Part shown: positions 9,701 to 20,300 of the stretch, piece after piece
Layout: each line of letters opens with the position of its first letter
How positions within the stretch are numbered: the first letter of the stretch is position 1
From: Eubacteriales bacterium
Lineage (GTDB): Bacteria; Bacillota; Clostridia; Oscillospirales; Acutalibacteraceae
Assembly: GCA_029219885.1 (NCBI GenBank)
Contig: JAQXUH010000061.1
Span: 1 to 54,023, forward strand
Direction of reading: 5' to 3'
DNA: 54,023 nt
Position numbers and translations under genes: made by a program
The notes under the pieces: model-generated
The model's database searches: none
Told to the model about the DNA's origin: nothing
The model's input: the letters and a program-made list of their open reading frames with translations, nothing else

Positions 9701-9939
9701 CATCTTCCCTGCTTAACATATTCTTTCATTTTTTCAAAAAGCTCAGGATAATATTCCTCCATAAGCTCATATCTGTATGTACCCTCAAAGGAGAAAGTGT
9801 AGGTTGGATATTTTTCAAAAAGCTTGAAATTATCCACAAGGGTATTGTAAATATATTTGCTTACGGTTTCTTCAAAATCCCAACTCCAAATGGTGTCAAG
9901 ATGAGCTGTTGCAACAGTATAAATTTTCTTTTTATTCAT
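6718..9939 (-). CDS. Alpha-mannosidase, glycoside hydrolase family 38
   Basis: This 1073-residue protein starts at the ATG at 9939, which has a GGAG Shine-Dalgarno at 9946-9949. The frame stays open further upstream, but there it overlaps the GH4 gene. The N-terminal catalytic barrel shows AHLDTIW with zinc ligands His13 and Asp15, PDCFGF with nucleophile Asp126, a HGTGDRGG segment and AHQFHDDIPGTS. The middle and C-terminal parts are the beta-sandwich domains typical of GH38. The enzyme is Zn2+-dependent and retaining and removes alpha-mannose. No signal peptide is seen. Together with GH4 and GH29 it suggests intracellular processing of host-type glycans. Confidence 0.92.
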   Translation of the reverse strand: MNKKKIYTVATAHLDTIWSWDFEETVSKYIYNTLVDNFKLFEKYPTYTFSFEGTYRYELMEEYYPELFEKMKEYVKQGRWNVCGSSFENGDVNIPSPEALFRNILFGNSYFDKTFGKRSVDIYLPDCFGFGWALPSIANHAHLMGFTTQKLAWGSAYGIPFDIGKWQGVDGNEIYASCNPHDYYFTLKKLRDWEFVQKKFKENEKYDLDWTYIFHGTGDRGGAPEEATVKFVEEEIKKNPSSDIEVVAASADQIYHDIDEQFTDEQKAKLPVWKNELVMQNHAVGGYTSRAVGKRWNRRCQELADVAERGSVMSSYLGTADYNQESLNRSWKRFIAHQFHDDIPGTSVQRAYRRSWNDYAMSMNQFANEIEGAVAPVSQLMKTDFCSGIPVMVYNPIEADRRGAVTVCLTDVPSPYVRVYDEKGKEIKSQISFDSKDGLEVVFVADVKSLGTRVYDIRPSDKPCCVKSEISINTDNVMENQKYIVTLNQKGNITSIIDKEQDELELLKEPISLGLFKYNGSKDWPAWEMNFKEANKEADRIPNVVTVTVLEQGPARVAFQVIQKDGKSTFTNIIALTDGCDVVEVYSEIEWRSLRTLAKNKFSFTASNDKATFDLGLGAIERENMSEKLFEVPAQNWVDLTDKSGDFGISVISECKYGWDKFKDNTLRMTVLHTPKKNYRIDSMQSFMDLGLNRYSYAIYSHKGNVGEATQLEARKFITPMTAYVCTKHQGALKTEYSFGSVSTNDVIIRAIKKAEDSDEIVVRLGEGGKKAVKGFALTLGEGIESAREIYASEEYKGEAVVKDGKLVCDFEPYEIKSFALKLKPASVQGNKAVSTPIDLPYDKSIITKQGEKGDFEFTAPYEITPEKITSNGVTFDINKNGKNALTAKGQTFTVPDGANKAVLLCASLKGDKTAEFLVGEKKVKKQINSCFENFARWDLYDLEETAYIKKGKLAFEATHSHQNGKDAVAKGMYFYLTELDTSSAKSVTLPNDDDIVILSASAVTAENASLVTPVYDEVEERPFDFTLSPIQKIQYIYNKCIWQLGDKDNFISNNNNGKHGKRVETRHAKRSV

Positions 9940-9958
9940 AGCAATCTCCAAAAAATTA

Positions 9959-11323
9959 TTATTTCCAGCCTTTTGAATATTCCTTGTTATGCTCGACATA
10001 CTCACTTACAAGCTCTTTAGCCAAGGAGTAGGAGTCAACAAGAGGATGAAGCGTCAACGCCTGAACTGCGGCGGAAATGCTCTTTTCCCTAATAGCCTTT
10101 GAGGCAAGACGCTCGTAATTCTTCACTCTGCGGATAAGCTCCAGATTCTGCTCATCAACCTTGCCTATCTTATGAGGAGTACAGCCGTTTGCGTCAACAT
10201 CGCAAGTAATCTCCACCACATCATCGTCAAGAAGTCCGTCAATGGAGCCCTCGTTTGGAATACACATAATCATTGTACCTGTTTTACCGCTTTGGGCAGT
10301 TTCAATAAACTTAAGTGCAACGCCTGCATATCCGCCGTCATCCTCCTCGTAAATATCAAAATGCCAAGGAGTTGTCCTTTTTTCACCGGTTTCGCTCGCC
10401 ATATAACTGCCTTCACGCATACCGTACCATTTGTTAAACACCTGAAGACAGCCGTCAAAATCGTTTTCAATATCCATTTTTGACAGCTCTTCGGTCATAT
10501 TTTTATTGATATCCCTAATCTGCTCACCTCTTGTTTGGGGAGCTTTAAGGATATTTTCCACCGCTTTTTCACGATAGTAGAAATAGTAGAGATACTCGTT
10601 TAATACTGCTTTTCTGTCACGGAGGAGGTCCTTTTCAAAATAACGCATATCAGTCTTTTTATACGCCTCGTCGTTTTCGATAAGGTCATTTGTAATCTCT
10701 TTTCCGTTAAGGGTAATGCTCTTAAAGTAGGAAAGATGATTAAGTCCGTACACCTCACCGCTGATATTGTCAGGACTTTCGCCATAGAGAAGTGCAAAGG
10801 AACGGAGCATACCTGACGGAGCGTCGCATATGCCGTATGTAAAATCATAGCCCATATCACGCAGAGTTTGAGAAACTACGCCGGCAGGATTTGTAAAGTT
10901 GAATACCTTTACATTCTTTTTAGCATACTTTTTAATAAGCTCGCAGTATTCGGCAAGAGCAGGCACGCTTCTCATAGCAAATGAAAAGCCTGCTGCACCT
11001 GTTGTTTCCTGACCGAGAACACCTTTATTAAGGGCAATTCTCTCGTCCTTTGCTCTCATATCGTCCTCTCCTACACGAATGGTAGTGATGACATAATCTG
11101 CATCTTTTACCGCCTCAACAGCATTTTCGGTAAGAGTGAATTTCATTTCAGGGCAAAGGAGCCTTGCCACGTGTGACGCCATACCGCCGTAAATTTTCAG
11201 CTTTTGGGAATTATTATCCATAAAGCAAAGCTCGTCGATTTTAAGTCTTTCGGCTTTTTGTGCAATACTCTTTGCAAGAAACATTGAGCGAACTCCACCG
11301 CCGCCGATTACAGTAATTTTCAT
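9959..11323 (-). CDS. NAD+/metal-dependent glycosidase, glycoside hydrolase family 4
   Basis: The 454-residue protein starts with an NAD-binding Rossmann fold (VIGGGGVRS at 5-13) and carries the family-4 metal ligands Cys166 (CDAP) and His196 (GLNHLSYF). GH4 enzymes use NAD+, a divalent metal and a redox-elimination mechanism to cleave alpha- or beta-glycosides, often 6-phosphorylated. The exact substrate cannot be deduced; the NH-L-S-Y-F context is closest to the phospho-beta-glucosidase-like branch. It follows leuS by 33 bp, has a GGAGAAAAGG Shine-Dalgarno, and precedes GH38 by 19 bp. Its frame and spacing place it in the same transcript as leuS. Confidence 0.85.
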   Translation of the reverse strand: MKITVIGGGGVRSMFLAKSIAQKAERLKIDELCFMDNNSQKLKIYGGMASHVARLLCPEMKFTLTENAVEAVKDADYVITTIRVGEDDMRAKDERIALNKGVLGQETTGAAGFSFAMRSVPALAEYCELIKKYAKKNVKVFNFTNPAGVVSQTLRDMGYDFTYGICDAPSGMLRSFALLYGESPDNISGEVYGLNHLSYFKSITLNGKEITNDLIENDEAYKKTDMRYFEKDLLRDRKAVLNEYLYYFYYREKAVENILKAPQTRGEQIRDINKNMTEELSKMDIENDFDGCLQVFNKWYGMREGSYMASETGEKRTTPWHFDIYEEDDGGYAGVALKFIETAQSGKTGTMIMCIPNEGSIDGLLDDDVVEITCDVDANGCTPHKIGKVDEQNLELIRRVKNYERLASKAIREKSISAAVQALTLHPLVDSYSLAKELVSEYVEHNKEYSKGWK

Positions 11324-11356
11324 AACCTTTTCTCCGCTGTATCTGTAAAACTTTAA

Positions 11357-13765
11357 TTAAACTGCAACGATATTTACAAGCTTACACGGAACGTAGATTT
11401 CCTTTTTGATAGTCTTGCCCTCGATTGCAGCGGCAATTTTCTCGTCTGCCTTAGCAAGAGCGATTGCATCTTCCTTGCTGATGTCAACAGGAACTGTAAT
11501 ACGTGAACGAACCTTGCCCATAATCTGAAGTGCGATTTCTACTGAATTTTCCTTAGTCTTTTCCTCGTCAAATTCAGGCCACTTTGCTTCGTTTACCATT
11601 CCGCCGAAGTCCATTACCTGCCACATTTCCTCTGTAACGTGAGGAGCAAAAGGATTAAGGAGGATTGTGAGAGTTTTAAGCTCTGCTTTGTTGACGCCCT
11701 TAGCATACATCTCGTTTACGAGAGTCATCATAGCGGCAATAGCAGTATTGCACTTAAGGTTGTCGATATCCTCAGTTACCTTTTTGATAGTCTTGTGCAT
11801 AAGAGCCTCAAGGTCAGCTGAATAAGTGTCGCCGTCCTTAACAATTTCCTGAAGTCCCCAAAAACGCTCAACAAATCTCTTACAGCCCTTGATAGAATCG
11901 CTGTTCCAAGGAGCAGCCTTTTCAAAGTCGCCGATGAACATTTCGTAAAGACGCATTGTATCTGCACCGTACTTGTCAACGATTTCATCAGGATTTACGA
12001 CATTACCTCTTGACTTTGACATCTTCTCGCCGTTTTCACCTAAAATCATACCGTGAGAAGTTCTCTTAGCGTATGGCTCCTTAGTCGGAACTACGCCGAT
12101 ATCATAGAGGAACTTATGCCAGAAACGAGAGTAAAGCAGGTGGAGAGTTGTATGCTCCATACCGCCGTTGTACCAATCAACAGGTCCCCAATACTTAACT
12201 GCTTCAGGAGAAACAAGCTCCTTGTCGTTGTGAGGGTCCATATATCTGAGGTAGTACCATGATGAGCCTGCCCACTGAGGCATAGTATCGGTCTCTCTCT
12301 TTGCAGGTCCGCCGCAGCAAGGACAAGTTGTATTTACCCAATCGGTCATTTTAGCAAGTGGTGATTCGCCTGTATCGGTAGGCTCGTAGGAATCGACCTT
12401 TGGAAGCTCCAGAGGAAGCTCGCTTTCAGGAATCGGAACATATCCGCACTTCTCACACTTAACGATAGGAATAGGCTCACCCCAATATCTCTGACGTGAG
12501 AATACCCAGTCACGAAGCTTGAAGTTTACTTTTTCGTGTCCCTTGCCCTCTTTGGTCAGCCACTCAACGATAGCAACCTTTGCCTCTTCAACAGTCATAC
12601 CTGTAAGGAAGCTTGAGTTTGTCATAACTCCTGTTGCACAATCGGTAAACGCCTCGTTTTCAACGCCAACCTTTGAGCCGGCAACTACCTCGATAATAGG
12701 CAAGTCAAATTTCTTTGCAAATTCCCAGTCACGAGTATCGTGAGCAGGAACAGCCATAATAGCACCTGTACCGTATGAGGTGAGAACGTAGTCGGAAATG
12801 AAGATAGGAATTTCAGTATCGTTTACGGGATTGATACCCATAACGCCCTGAAGCTTAACGCCTGTCTTATCCTTATTAAGCTCTGTTCTCTCAAAATCTG
12901 ATTTGTGTGCAGCCTCGTCCTGATACTTTCTTACCTCGTCAAGATTCTCGAGCTTATCCGCCCACTTTTCAATGAGAGGATGCTCAGGAGAAATAACCAT
13001 ATATGTAGCACCGAAAAGGGTGTCAGGTCTTGTGGTATAAACAGTAAGTGTGTCCCCTAAAGTAGTGCCGAAATCAACCTCTGCACCTGTTGACCTGCCA
13101 ATCCAGTTTTTCTGCTGTACCTTTACTCTGTCAATGAAGTCAAGGTCATCAAGGTCGTCAACAAGACGCTGTGCATAGTCTGTAATCTTAAGCATCCACT
13201 GACTTTGATTCTTTCTGATAACCTCGCTGCCGCAACGCTCACAAACGCCGTTTACAACTTCCTCGTTTGCAAGAACGCACTTACAGGAAGTACACCAGTT
13301 GACAGCCATTTCCTTTTTATAAGCAAGGCCTTTTTTGAAAAGCTGAAGGAAAATCCACTGTGTCCACTTGTAGTATGACGGGTCAGTAGTATTAATCTCC
13401 CTTGTCCAGTCGAAAGAGAAACCGAGAGACTGAAGCTGAGCCTTGAAGTGAGCAACATTATTCTTAGTTACCTCAGCAGGATGAATGTGGTTTTTAATTG
13501 CAAAATTCTCGGTAGGAAGACCGAAAGCGTCCCAGCCCATAGGATAAAGAACATTGTAGCCCTGAAGTCTTTTCTTTCTTGCAACAATGTCAAGAGCGGT
13601 ATATGAACGCGGATGTCCTACGTGAAGTCCCTGTCCTGACGGATAAGGGAACTCTACAAGACAATAATACTTAGGAAGCGAATAGTCATCCTTAGCGGCA
13701 AAAGTGTTTTGAGTGTACCAGACATTCTGCCATTTTGCTTCAATCTTTTTAAAATCGTAATCCAT
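11357..13765 (-). CDS. leuS: Leucyl-tRNA synthetase
   Basis: At 802 residues it has the usual length of bacterial LeuRS. The class I signatures are [12 protein letters not shown] ending at residue 51 and KMSKS at 581-585. A CP1 editing insertion and zinc-type cysteine clusters (CTSCKCVL...CERCG and CEKCGYVP) lie between them. The enzyme charges tRNA-Leu with leucine and edits mischarged products. It starts 3 bp after rsfS with a strong GGAGG Shine-Dalgarno. It is the last housekeeping gene before three glycosidase genes in the same direction. Confidence 0.98.
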   Translation of the reverse strand: MDYDFKKIEAKWQNVWYTQNTFAAKDDYSLPKYYCLVEFPYPSGQGLHVGHPRSYTALDIVARKKRLQGYNVLYPMGWDAFGLPTENFAIKNHIHPAEVTKNNVAHFKAQLQSLGFSFDWTREINTTDPSYYKWTQWIFLQLFKKGLAYKKEMAVNWCTSCKCVLANEEVVNGVCERCGSEVIRKNQSQWMLKITDYAQRLVDDLDDLDFIDRVKVQQKNWIGRSTGAEVDFGTTLGDTLTVYTTRPDTLFGATYMVISPEHPLIEKWADKLENLDEVRKYQDEAAHKSDFERTELNKDKTGVKLQGVMGINPVNDTEIPIFISDYVLTSYGTGAIMAVPAHDTRDWEFAKKFDLPIIEVVAGSKVGVENEAFTDCATGVMTNSSFLTGMTVEEAKVAIVEWLTKEGKGHEKVNFKLRDWVFSRQRYWGEPIPIVKCEKCGYVPIPESELPLELPKVDSYEPTDTGESPLAKMTDWVNTTCPCCGGPAKRETDTMPQWAGSSWYYLRYMDPHNDKELVSPEAVKYWGPVDWYNGGMEHTTLHLLYSRFWHKFLYDIGVVPTKEPYAKRTSHGMILGENGEKMSKSRGNVVNPDEIVDKYGADTMRLYEMFIGDFEKAAPWNSDSIKGCKRFVERFWGLQEIVKDGDTYSADLEALMHKTIKKVTEDIDNLKCNTAIAAMMTLVNEMYAKGVNKAELKTLTILLNPFAPHVTEEMWQVMDFGGMVNEAKWPEFDEEKTKENSVEIALQIMGKVRSRITVPVDISKEDAIALAKADEKIAAAIEGKTIKKEIYVPCKLVNIVAV

Positions 13766-13768
13766 ATG

Positions 13769-14122
13769 TTAATCCTCCAAAAAATTTGTTATGTCTATAT
13801 TCTTTCCGTCTTCCCACAAACGTTCAAGACGGTAAAAATCTCTTTGGTCCTTGTAGAAAATGTGAATAACCACCGAATTATAGTCAAGGCAAACCCAAGG
13901 TGTGTTTCTGCCATCAATATGATGCGGTTCAATTCCTGCAAGGGAAAGCTTATACTCAACCTCGTCAGCAAGAGCCTTAACCTGAGTTGAGCTTGTACCT
14001 GTTGCGATAACGAAATATTCGGCAAGAATAGTCAAATCTTCAATACCGATTACCTCAATATTTTCGCCTTTTTTGCTGTCAATGGCTTTGACTGCGATTT
14101 TTACAATATCTGTATTTTCCAT
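13769..14122 (-). CDS. rsfS: Ribosome silencing factor RsfS (RsfA/YbeB)
   Basis: A 117-residue protein of the RsfS/Iojap family with the conserved run DYNSVVIHIF and GRNTPWVCLD. Family members bind ribosomal protein L14 and block subunit joining when nutrients are short. It has an AAGGGG Shine-Dalgarno, lies 14 bp after yqeK and 3 bp before leuS. The nadD-yqeK-rsfS order is the usual Firmicutes one and supports the call. Confidence 0.95.
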   Translation of the reverse strand: MENTDIVKIAVKAIDSKKGENIEVIGIEDLTILAEYFVIATGTSSTQVKALADEVEYKLSLAGIEPHHIDGRNTPWVCLDYNSVVIHIFYKDQRDFYRLERLWEDGKNIDITNFLED

Positions 14123-14136
14123 TGAAATCCCCTTTA

Positions 14137-14715
14137 TTATTCTTTGCTGAAATACTTTTGAAGTATCCAGTTATAAGTATCCACCGTGTCGGTATTAAGA
14201 ATTTTTCCTTTTTCCACAACAGAGGATATTGTATATTTTGTACAGTAGAGAAGTCCCTCTTCCTTTGAGCTTTCGGTTTTAGCTCTCATAACGTCTACAT
14301 CATCATAATCTCTGTCGGCTGAAACGAAGTCGGCAAGATAGACAATTTCTTCAAGGAGCGTCATATTTGCTCTGCCTGTTGTATGATAGCGGATTGCACC
14401 GAGAATTTCCTCGTCTGTTATGCCGAAACGAACCTTGGCAAAGGCCGCACCTGACACCTGATGAAGAAACTTTTTTTCAGTCTTTTCAAAAGGAGTCATT
14501 TCAATTCCGGCAAGTTTTACATATTCAAGCTGTTCTTCTCTCGAGCTTTCTTTCATTGAATCGTGGAGAAGTCCTGCCACAAGTGCCTTTTCTGTATCTG
14601 CACCATATTTTTCGGCAAGCTGCTTTGCACTTTCTGCAACGCAGAGAGAGTGGTAAAACCTGTAATCTGAAAGACGGCTCCTTATTTCATTTTTATATTC
14701 ATCAATATTATACAC
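14137..14715 (-). CDS. yqeK: HD-domain Ap4A hydrolase YqeK (symmetrical diadenosine tetraphosphatase)
   Basis: The frame is open to a TTG at 14736. The GTG at 14715 is preferred because AGAAGAGG lies 7 nt upstream of it and it overlaps the nadD stop by only 8 bp, giving 192 residues. HD-domain motifs are visible: FYHSLCVAE, AGLLHDSMK and RYHTTGRANM with YLADFVSADR, carrying the His/Asp ligands for a di-metal site. YqeK proteins split Ap4A into two ADP. The position between nadD and rsfS is canonical. Confidence 0.9.
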   Translation of the reverse strand: MYNIDEYKNEIRSRLSDYRFYHSLCVAESAKQLAEKYGADTEKALVAGLLHDSMKESSREEQLEYVKLAGIEMTPFEKTEKKFLHQVSGAAFAKVRFGITDEEILGAIRYHTTGRANMTLLEEIVYLADFVSADRDYDDVDVMRAKTESSKEEGLLYCTKYTISSVVEKGKILNTDTVDTYNWILQKYFSKE

Positions 14716-15325
14716 CGTAAAGCCTCTTCTCAACAATATATTTATTAACCTTAGGGCAGATTAGGGATGAGGTATCTTCACCTGATTTGATTTTATCTCT
14801 TATCTCGCTGGAGCTGACCTTAATCACAGGCTGATTTAAAAGGAAAAATCTGCCCTCATCAAGTCCCTCAAGTGATTTTGCAAAATCAAGAATTTTTGCC
14901 TTTTCCGCCTCGTCCTCTCTTGCGGTGGTACAAAGATTTACCATAGAAAGAATATCCTTGTATCTGTACCACATATCAAAGGTCAGAAACTGGTCGGCAC
15001 CGATGATAAGATAAAATTCATCATCAGGATACATTTTTTTAAGAACGCAGAGAGTATCATATGTATATGACTTACCCTGACGCTGAAATTCGATATCGGA
15101 AATCTCAAACCTGTCACAGTCCTCTATGGCAAGAGAAAGCATATTAAACCTATCCTCTTTTGAGGCAAAGGACCTGTCTGTTTTATGAGGTGGATTTGCC
15201 GTAGGGATAAAAATAATTCTGTCAAGCTCAAGGAAGTTTAAAAAGCCCTTTGCAAGTGCTATATGGCCGTTGTGAACAGGATTGAATGCTCCGCCGAAAA
15301 TTCCGATTTTCTTTTTATCTGCCAT
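14708..15325 (-). CDS. nadD: Nicotinate-nucleotide adenylyltransferase
   Basis: The protein is 205 residues from the ATG at 15325, whose ATG overlaps the yhbY stop region. An in-frame ATG at 15343 would add six residues, and neither has a clear Shine-Dalgarno. The nucleotidyltransferase signature IGIFGGAFNPVHNGH is at the N terminus and a SSEIRDKI motif (ISSTxxR-like) near the C terminus. NadD adenylates nicotinate mononucleotide in NAD synthesis. It overlaps yhbY by 11 bp and yqeK by 8 bp, so translation is probably coupled. Confidence 0.95.
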   Translation of the reverse strand: MADKKKIGIFGGAFNPVHNGHIALAKGFLNFLELDRIIFIPTANPPHKTDRSFASKEDRFNMLSLAIEDCDRFEISDIEFQRQGKSYTYDTLCVLKKMYPDDEFYLIIGADQFLTFDMWYRYKDILSMVNLCTTAREDEAEKAKILDFAKSLEGLDEGRFFLLNQPVIKVSSSEIRDKIKSGEDTSSLICPKVNKYIVEKRLYGV

Positions 15326-15740
15326 AATATTTCGGTCTGTCATACTTAGCGTAAGGATTTTTTGCTTCCTTTTCTCTCTGACGCTGTCTTTTGCCTTTAA
15401 TCTTTACTTTCTTTTTAGCAACAGCCTTGGCAGTACCTGAACCTCTTTTTTTCTTTTTCTCGGCAATTCTTTCCTCGTCTGCCTCTCGGTAAAGAACGAT
15501 AATACCGCCGATAACCTGAATAACGTCTGCCTGCAAAGCCTCTGCAAGCTTTTGTGCAAGGTCCTTTGGCCCTTCAGGTGAGGACTCAAGATGAACTCTT
15601 ACTTTTATCAGTTCACGAACATCGAGAGTATCGTCAATCTGTGTAATAAGGTTGTCGCTGATACCCTCTTTACCGATTTGGATAATCGGCTCAAGTCCGT
15701 TTGCTTTTGCTCTTAAAGCAGCTCTTTCCTTAGATGTCAT
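15315..15740 (-). CDS. yhbY: CRM-domain RNA-binding protein YhbY
   Basis: A 141-residue protein. The first ~97 residues form a CRM/YhbY domain (LRAKANGLEPIIQIGKEGIS, ending VIQVIGGIIVLYREA), which associates with pre-50S ribosomal subunits. A strongly basic Lys/Arg-rich tail of about 45 residues follows and is longer than in the ~97-residue E. coli and B. subtilis proteins; it probably adds RNA affinity (inference). It overlaps the rdgB stop by 4 bp (ATGA) and has a GGAG Shine-Dalgarno. Confidence 0.92.
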   Translation of the reverse strand: MTSKERAALRAKANGLEPIIQIGKEGISDNLITQIDDTLDVRELIKVRVHLESSPEGPKDLAQKLAEALQADVIQVIGGIIVLYREADEERIAEKKKKRGSGTAKAVAKKKVKIKGKRQRQREKEAKNPYAKYDRPKYYGR

Positions 15741-16324
15741 ATAATTTTCTCCAATTCTTTAGTCAAAAGTCTTAATGCGTTTCCTCTGTGGCTGATTTTG
15801 TCTTTTTCCTCAGCAGTATATCTGCCGAAAGCCTTACCATCCACAAGAAACAGCGGGTCATATCCGAAGCCCTCGTGTCCGTCACGCTGAAAGCCGATTT
15901 TACCATAACACTCGCCCCTGACAACTATCTCCTTGCCGTCAGGAAAACAGCAGCAGATAGCACATACATAGTGTGCACCACGCTTTTCCTCCGGAACGCC
16001 GTCAAGCTTTTCAAGAAGCAGGTCATTATTTTTTTCATCGTTTCCGTGCTCACCTGCAAATCGTGCAGAATACACACCGGGAGCACCGTCAAGATAGTCA
16101 ACACAAAGTCCTGAATCGTCTGCAATAGCAGGCATATTCGTTTCTTTGCAGGCAGCGTGAGCCTTGAGCTTTGCGTTGTCCTCAAAGGTTTCGCCGTCCT
16201 CTTCCACATCCTCGAGCGTGATACCGAGCATTTTTGCCGTTACCACATTGATGCCGAGAGGTGAAAGTATTCTCTGCATTTCTGCAAGCTTTTTCATATT
16301 ATTTGTAGCAAGAATAAAATCCAT
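15737..16324 (-). CDS. rdgB: XTP/dITP diphosphatase (RdgB/HAM1)
   Basis: A 195-residue HAM1-family protein. The N-terminal ILATNNMKK binds the triphosphate, and [17 protein letters not shown] and GFGYDPLF are conserved. It hydrolyses non-canonical purine triphosphates (dITP, XTP) and keeps them out of DNA and RNA. It lies 11 bp after ftsY with a GAGG Shine-Dalgarno and overlaps yhbY by 4 bp. Confidence 0.96.
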   Translation of the reverse strand: MDFILATNNMKKLAEMQRILSPLGINVVTAKMLGITLEDVEEDGETFEDNAKLKAHAACKETNMPAIADDSGLCVDYLDGAPGVYSARFAGEHGNDEKNNDLLLEKLDGVPEEKRGAHYVCAICCCFPDGKEIVVRGECYGKIGFQRDGHEGFGYDPLFLVDGKAFGRYTAEEKDKISHRGNALRLLTKELEKII

Positions 16325-16335
16325 ACAAAACCTCG

Positions 16336-17304
16336 TTATTCTTCATCGTCACTTGAAATAAAGTCAACAATTTCCTTGTCGTCATCAGGAATTTTAGCGT
16401 CGAAAAGTGCTGATGCAAAAGCATCTGCATCAAACGGCTGTAAGTCCTCAATCTTTTCGCCAACGCCCACGAATTTAACAGGAACATCAAGTTCGTTATT
16501 GATTGCGAGAACTACACCGCCTTTAGCAGTACCGTCAAGCTTTGTAAGCACGATACCTGTAATACCTGCCGCCTCTTTAAAGTCCTTAGCCTGATTAACG
16601 GCATTCTGACCTGTTGTAGCATCAAGTACAAGCAGAATTTCCTTTGATGCGTCAGGAAGCTCTCTTTCAATTACACGGCTGATTTTATTAAGCTCGTCCA
16701 TAAGATTCTTTTTGTTATGAAGTCTGCCGGCAGTATCAATGATAATAACATCACTGCCTCTTGCCTTGCCTGCCTGAATTGTGTCATAAACTACGGCAGC
16801 AGGGTCAGCACCCTCACCATGCTTAATAAGATCAACTCCTGCTCTGTCAGCCCACACCTGAAGCTGTTCGATAGCGGCAGCCCTGAATGTATCTGCTGCA
16901 CCGAGAATAACCTTTCTGTTCTGCTCCTTAAGTCTTAAAGCAAGCTTGCCGATTGTAGTAGTTTTACCTACTCCGTTTACGCCGATAACGAGAATTACAG
17001 ACGGCTTGGTCCTGAGCCTGAGATAACTACCGCCCCAAACAATACCTGAGACGATATCTTTCATCGTTTCTCTTACCTGCTTAACGTCGGTAATCTTGTC
17101 ATTTTCGATTTTCTTTTTAAGGTCCCTGATAACTCTTTCGGCGGTATTCATACCAACATCGCCCATTATCAAGATTTCCTCAAGCTCGTCGAAAAGGTCA
17201 TCGGTAATCTCTTCATAGGACTCCATAACCTCGTCCATCTGAGCTGTAATTCCCTCGTCACGTGTCTTTTTAAGACCTCTTTTAAATACGTCAAAAATTC
17301 CCAT
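16336..17304 (-). CDS. ftsY: Signal recognition particle receptor FtsY
   Basis: Translation is taken from the ATG at 17304, with AAAGGA 8 nt upstream; a TTG two codons earlier lacks support. The 322-residue protein has an NG domain with GVNGVGKT at 108-115, [20 protein letters not shown] and [10 protein letters not shown]. The acidic A domain seen in E. coli is almost absent, as in other Firmicutes, leaving a short basic N terminus (FKRGLKK) that can bind the membrane. FtsY docks SRP-ribosome complexes at the translocon. Its partner Ffh is at 32209-33609. Confidence 0.97.
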   Translation of the reverse strand: MGIFDVFKRGLKKTRDEGITAQMDEVMESYEEITDDLFDELEEILIMGDVGMNTAERVIRDLKKKIENDKITDVKQVRETMKDIVSGIVWGGSYLRLRTKPSVILVIGVNGVGKTTTIGKLALRLKEQNRKVILGAADTFRAAAIEQLQVWADRAGVDLIKHGEGADPAAVVYDTIQAGKARGSDVIIIDTAGRLHNKKNLMDELNKISRVIERELPDASKEILLVLDATTGQNAVNQAKDFKEAAGITGIVLTKLDGTAKGGVVLAINNELDVPVKFVGVGEKIEDLQPFDADAFASALFDAKIPDDDKEIVDFISSDDEE

Positions 17305-17329
17305 AGTCAATATCCTTTAGCAATTAGTA

Positions 17330-20300
17330 TTATTCCTCTAAGCCCATTTGTGCGGCAAGCTCCGCAGTCTGAAGCTCAATAAGCTTTGAAACGCCCTTTT
17401 CCTGCATAGTAACGCCGTAAAGAACGTCTGCCTCCTCCATAGTACCACGTCTGTGGGTAATAGAGATAAACTGTGTCCTGTCGGTCATTTTACGCATATA
17501 CTTTGCAAAACGCTCAACGTTTACATCGTCGAGAGCAGCCTCAACCTCATCATAAATGCAGAACGGTGCAGGCTGTACCTTAAGCACTGCAAAAAGCAGA
17601 GCCATTGCGGCAAGTGACTTTTCACCGCCTGAGAAAAGGTTAATATTCTGTACCGATTTTCCCGGAGGCTGAATTTTAATCTCAATTGGAGATTCAAGGC
17701 AGTTGTCAGGCTCTTCAAGAATAAGCTCGCCCTTTCCGCCGCCGAAGAAGTCGGCAAAGCAAACCTTAAACTCCTCATTAATTTTGTTAAACTTTTCAAG
17801 GAATTTTTCGCTCATAGATGCAGTCAAATCTTCAATGATTTTAAGAAGCTCGGACTTTGATTTTTCCACATCGTCTACCTGCTCCTTAAGGAATACATAC
17901 CTTTCGGAAACCTCCTTGTACTCCTCGATTGCACCTACATTGATTGAGCCTAAAGACTTAATTGCAACCTTGATTTCGTGAAGTCTTTTCTTTGCCTCAC
18001 TCATATCCTCGATAACAATATTAAGTGCCTGAGCCTCGTGCTTTGTCAGCTCGTACTGCTCAAAGAGCATATCGTTAAGCTCGTCATATTCCTTTTGCAT
18101 TGCAAGCTTTCTTTCATCAAGTCTAACAAGCTCCCCTGAAAGCTTTTCTCTGTCCTGATTTTTAAGCTTTTCGTTGTTTCTGAGTTCGGCAGTACGCTTT
18201 TCAAAATCGTTTCGCTGACTTATCTGCTGCTGTACCTGCTCGTCGGAATTTTTAGCCTGAGCTCTTAAGCCGTCGGCAGTATTTTTGATTTCCTGAATTG
18301 AAAGGAGAAGTGCAGAATTTCTTTCCTCAATTGCTTTGATTTCGTCCTCGATAGTTTTAACTCTGTCGGACTGCGTGCTCTTTCTCAGCTCAAGCTCTTC
18401 AATGGCAATTTTGGCACTTTCGGCATCCTTGGCAAGAGTAACAAGAGAAAGGTTGATTTCCTCGCTTTTCTGCCTGTACTCCTCACGCTTTTCGTTTATA
18501 GCGTTAGCGTCGCCGGTTATCTTTTTCAGTTCGTTTTCAGCCTGTGAAATTTCTGTTTCAATAGACTTGATTTCATTTTCGGACTGAGCCTGAATTTTTT
18601 CAAACTCGTTTATTCTTTCAAGGGCAGTATCTTTTTCGTTTTGGAGAGCTGTTTTTCTCGACTTTAACGTTTCAAGCTTTTCGGTAACAAGCTTATGCTC
18701 GCCCTGTGCCCTGATAAGCTCCTCTTTTGCCTGCTGTAAGTCAGCCTCAGCACCCTGAAGCTCCGACGCTGCAAAATTTGCGTCCTCAACAGCAGTTTTA
18801 TATTTAGCCTTAAGCTCCTCTGCTGTCTTTTCAAGCTCTGCCGCCTGAGCATTGAGCTCGTCAATCTGATTGCCTCTTGAGAGTATTCCTGCTCCCTTTG
18901 ACTGAGAGCCGCCTGTCATTGAACCGCCTGGATTAACCACCTGACCGTCAAGAGTGACAAGCTTAAATCTGTTGCCGTATCTTTTGGAAATACCGATGGC
19001 ACAGTCCATATCCTCAACTACCACAACTCTGCCTAAGAGGTTGGAAACAATATCTCTGTACTCTTTTTTGCAGGTAACCAAGTCAGCGGCAACTGCCACA
19101 AAGCCTAAATTATCATCCAAATCTCTTTCGTCAAGAGTTCTTGGTTTAATGGCTGAAATAGGCAAAAATGTTGCTCTGCCCAAATGATTATTCTTAAGGT
19201 AGTAAATCGCTCTTTTAGCGTCTGCCTCGTTAGTGGTAACAATGTTTTGCATTGCGGCACCGAGAGCAACCTCAACGGCAACGGAATACTCGTTGTCAAC
19301 AGTAATTATCTGTGACAGCGGTCCGTGAATACCTGAAAGCATTTTGCTCTGTGACTGTTTCATAACAGCCTTAACCGCACCTGAAAAGCCCTCCATATTC
19401 TTCTCAAGGTCAAGGAGCATTTTGGCTCTTGACTGCTTTTGAGAAAGTTCGCCGAGTACCTTATCAAGCTCTGCCTTTACCTTTTCGGCAGCCTTTGTTT
19501 TGTTTTCAAGCTTCAGCCTGTAGCCAGACATTGAATTGTTGTTTTCGTTTATTCTGTCATTTAACAAATCGAGGTTTGACCTGCTTTGATTATGCTGAAG
19601 TGTTGCCTGATTTATCTCGGCGTCAAGCTGTGACACAGTATCGTCAACAACGCTTTGACGAGATTTGATTTCCTCAATTGAAGAAACAGCCTGTGAGCAT
19701 TTTACACGGCAGTCGGAAAGCTTTAAGGTCAGCGAGGTAATCTTTTGATTAAGCTCAACAGAACGCTTTGAAAACTCCTCATTTGATGAAATAAGACTGC
19801 TCATCTCATCTGTAACTGCTTTAAGCTCCTGCTTCTTATCTTCAATTTTGCTTTCGCTGTCAGCGATAAAGGCTTTCTTTTCTTCTATCTGCGTGTCAAT
19901 TGACGCACCTGTATTATCTGCGTCGCCGATATCATTTTTAAGTCTTTCGATAGTTTCGTTATTGTGAGAAAGTGTTGTTTCAAGAACAGATGCCTCGCCA
20001 TCTTTACGAAGAGCCTCTTCCTCGTATGCCTTTGAGCCTGTTCTAATCTGCTCGATTTCCATATTGATTGAGGCTGTTTTTTGAGCAATATCCTCTATCT
20101 CTGACTCAATTGCGTTAAGCTCTTTTTCGCAGATTTCGTAGGAAGCGTTGGCAGCGTCAATCTTGTGCTCCTGCTCCCTTAAATCATTTGTAAAGCGGTT
20201 AATTTTATTAACCCAAACACCGATTTCAAGAGTCTTTTTTTCTTCGGAAAGCTCAATGAATTTCTGTGCCTTTTCGCTCTGCTTTCTAAGTGGCTCAACT

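Noticed and set aside
9940-10005. 22-residue N-terminal extension of the GH38 alpha-mannosidase
   Set aside because: It would overlap the end of the GH4 gene, and the ATG at 9939 has a proper GGAG site and the conserved MNKKKIYTVATAHLD beginning.
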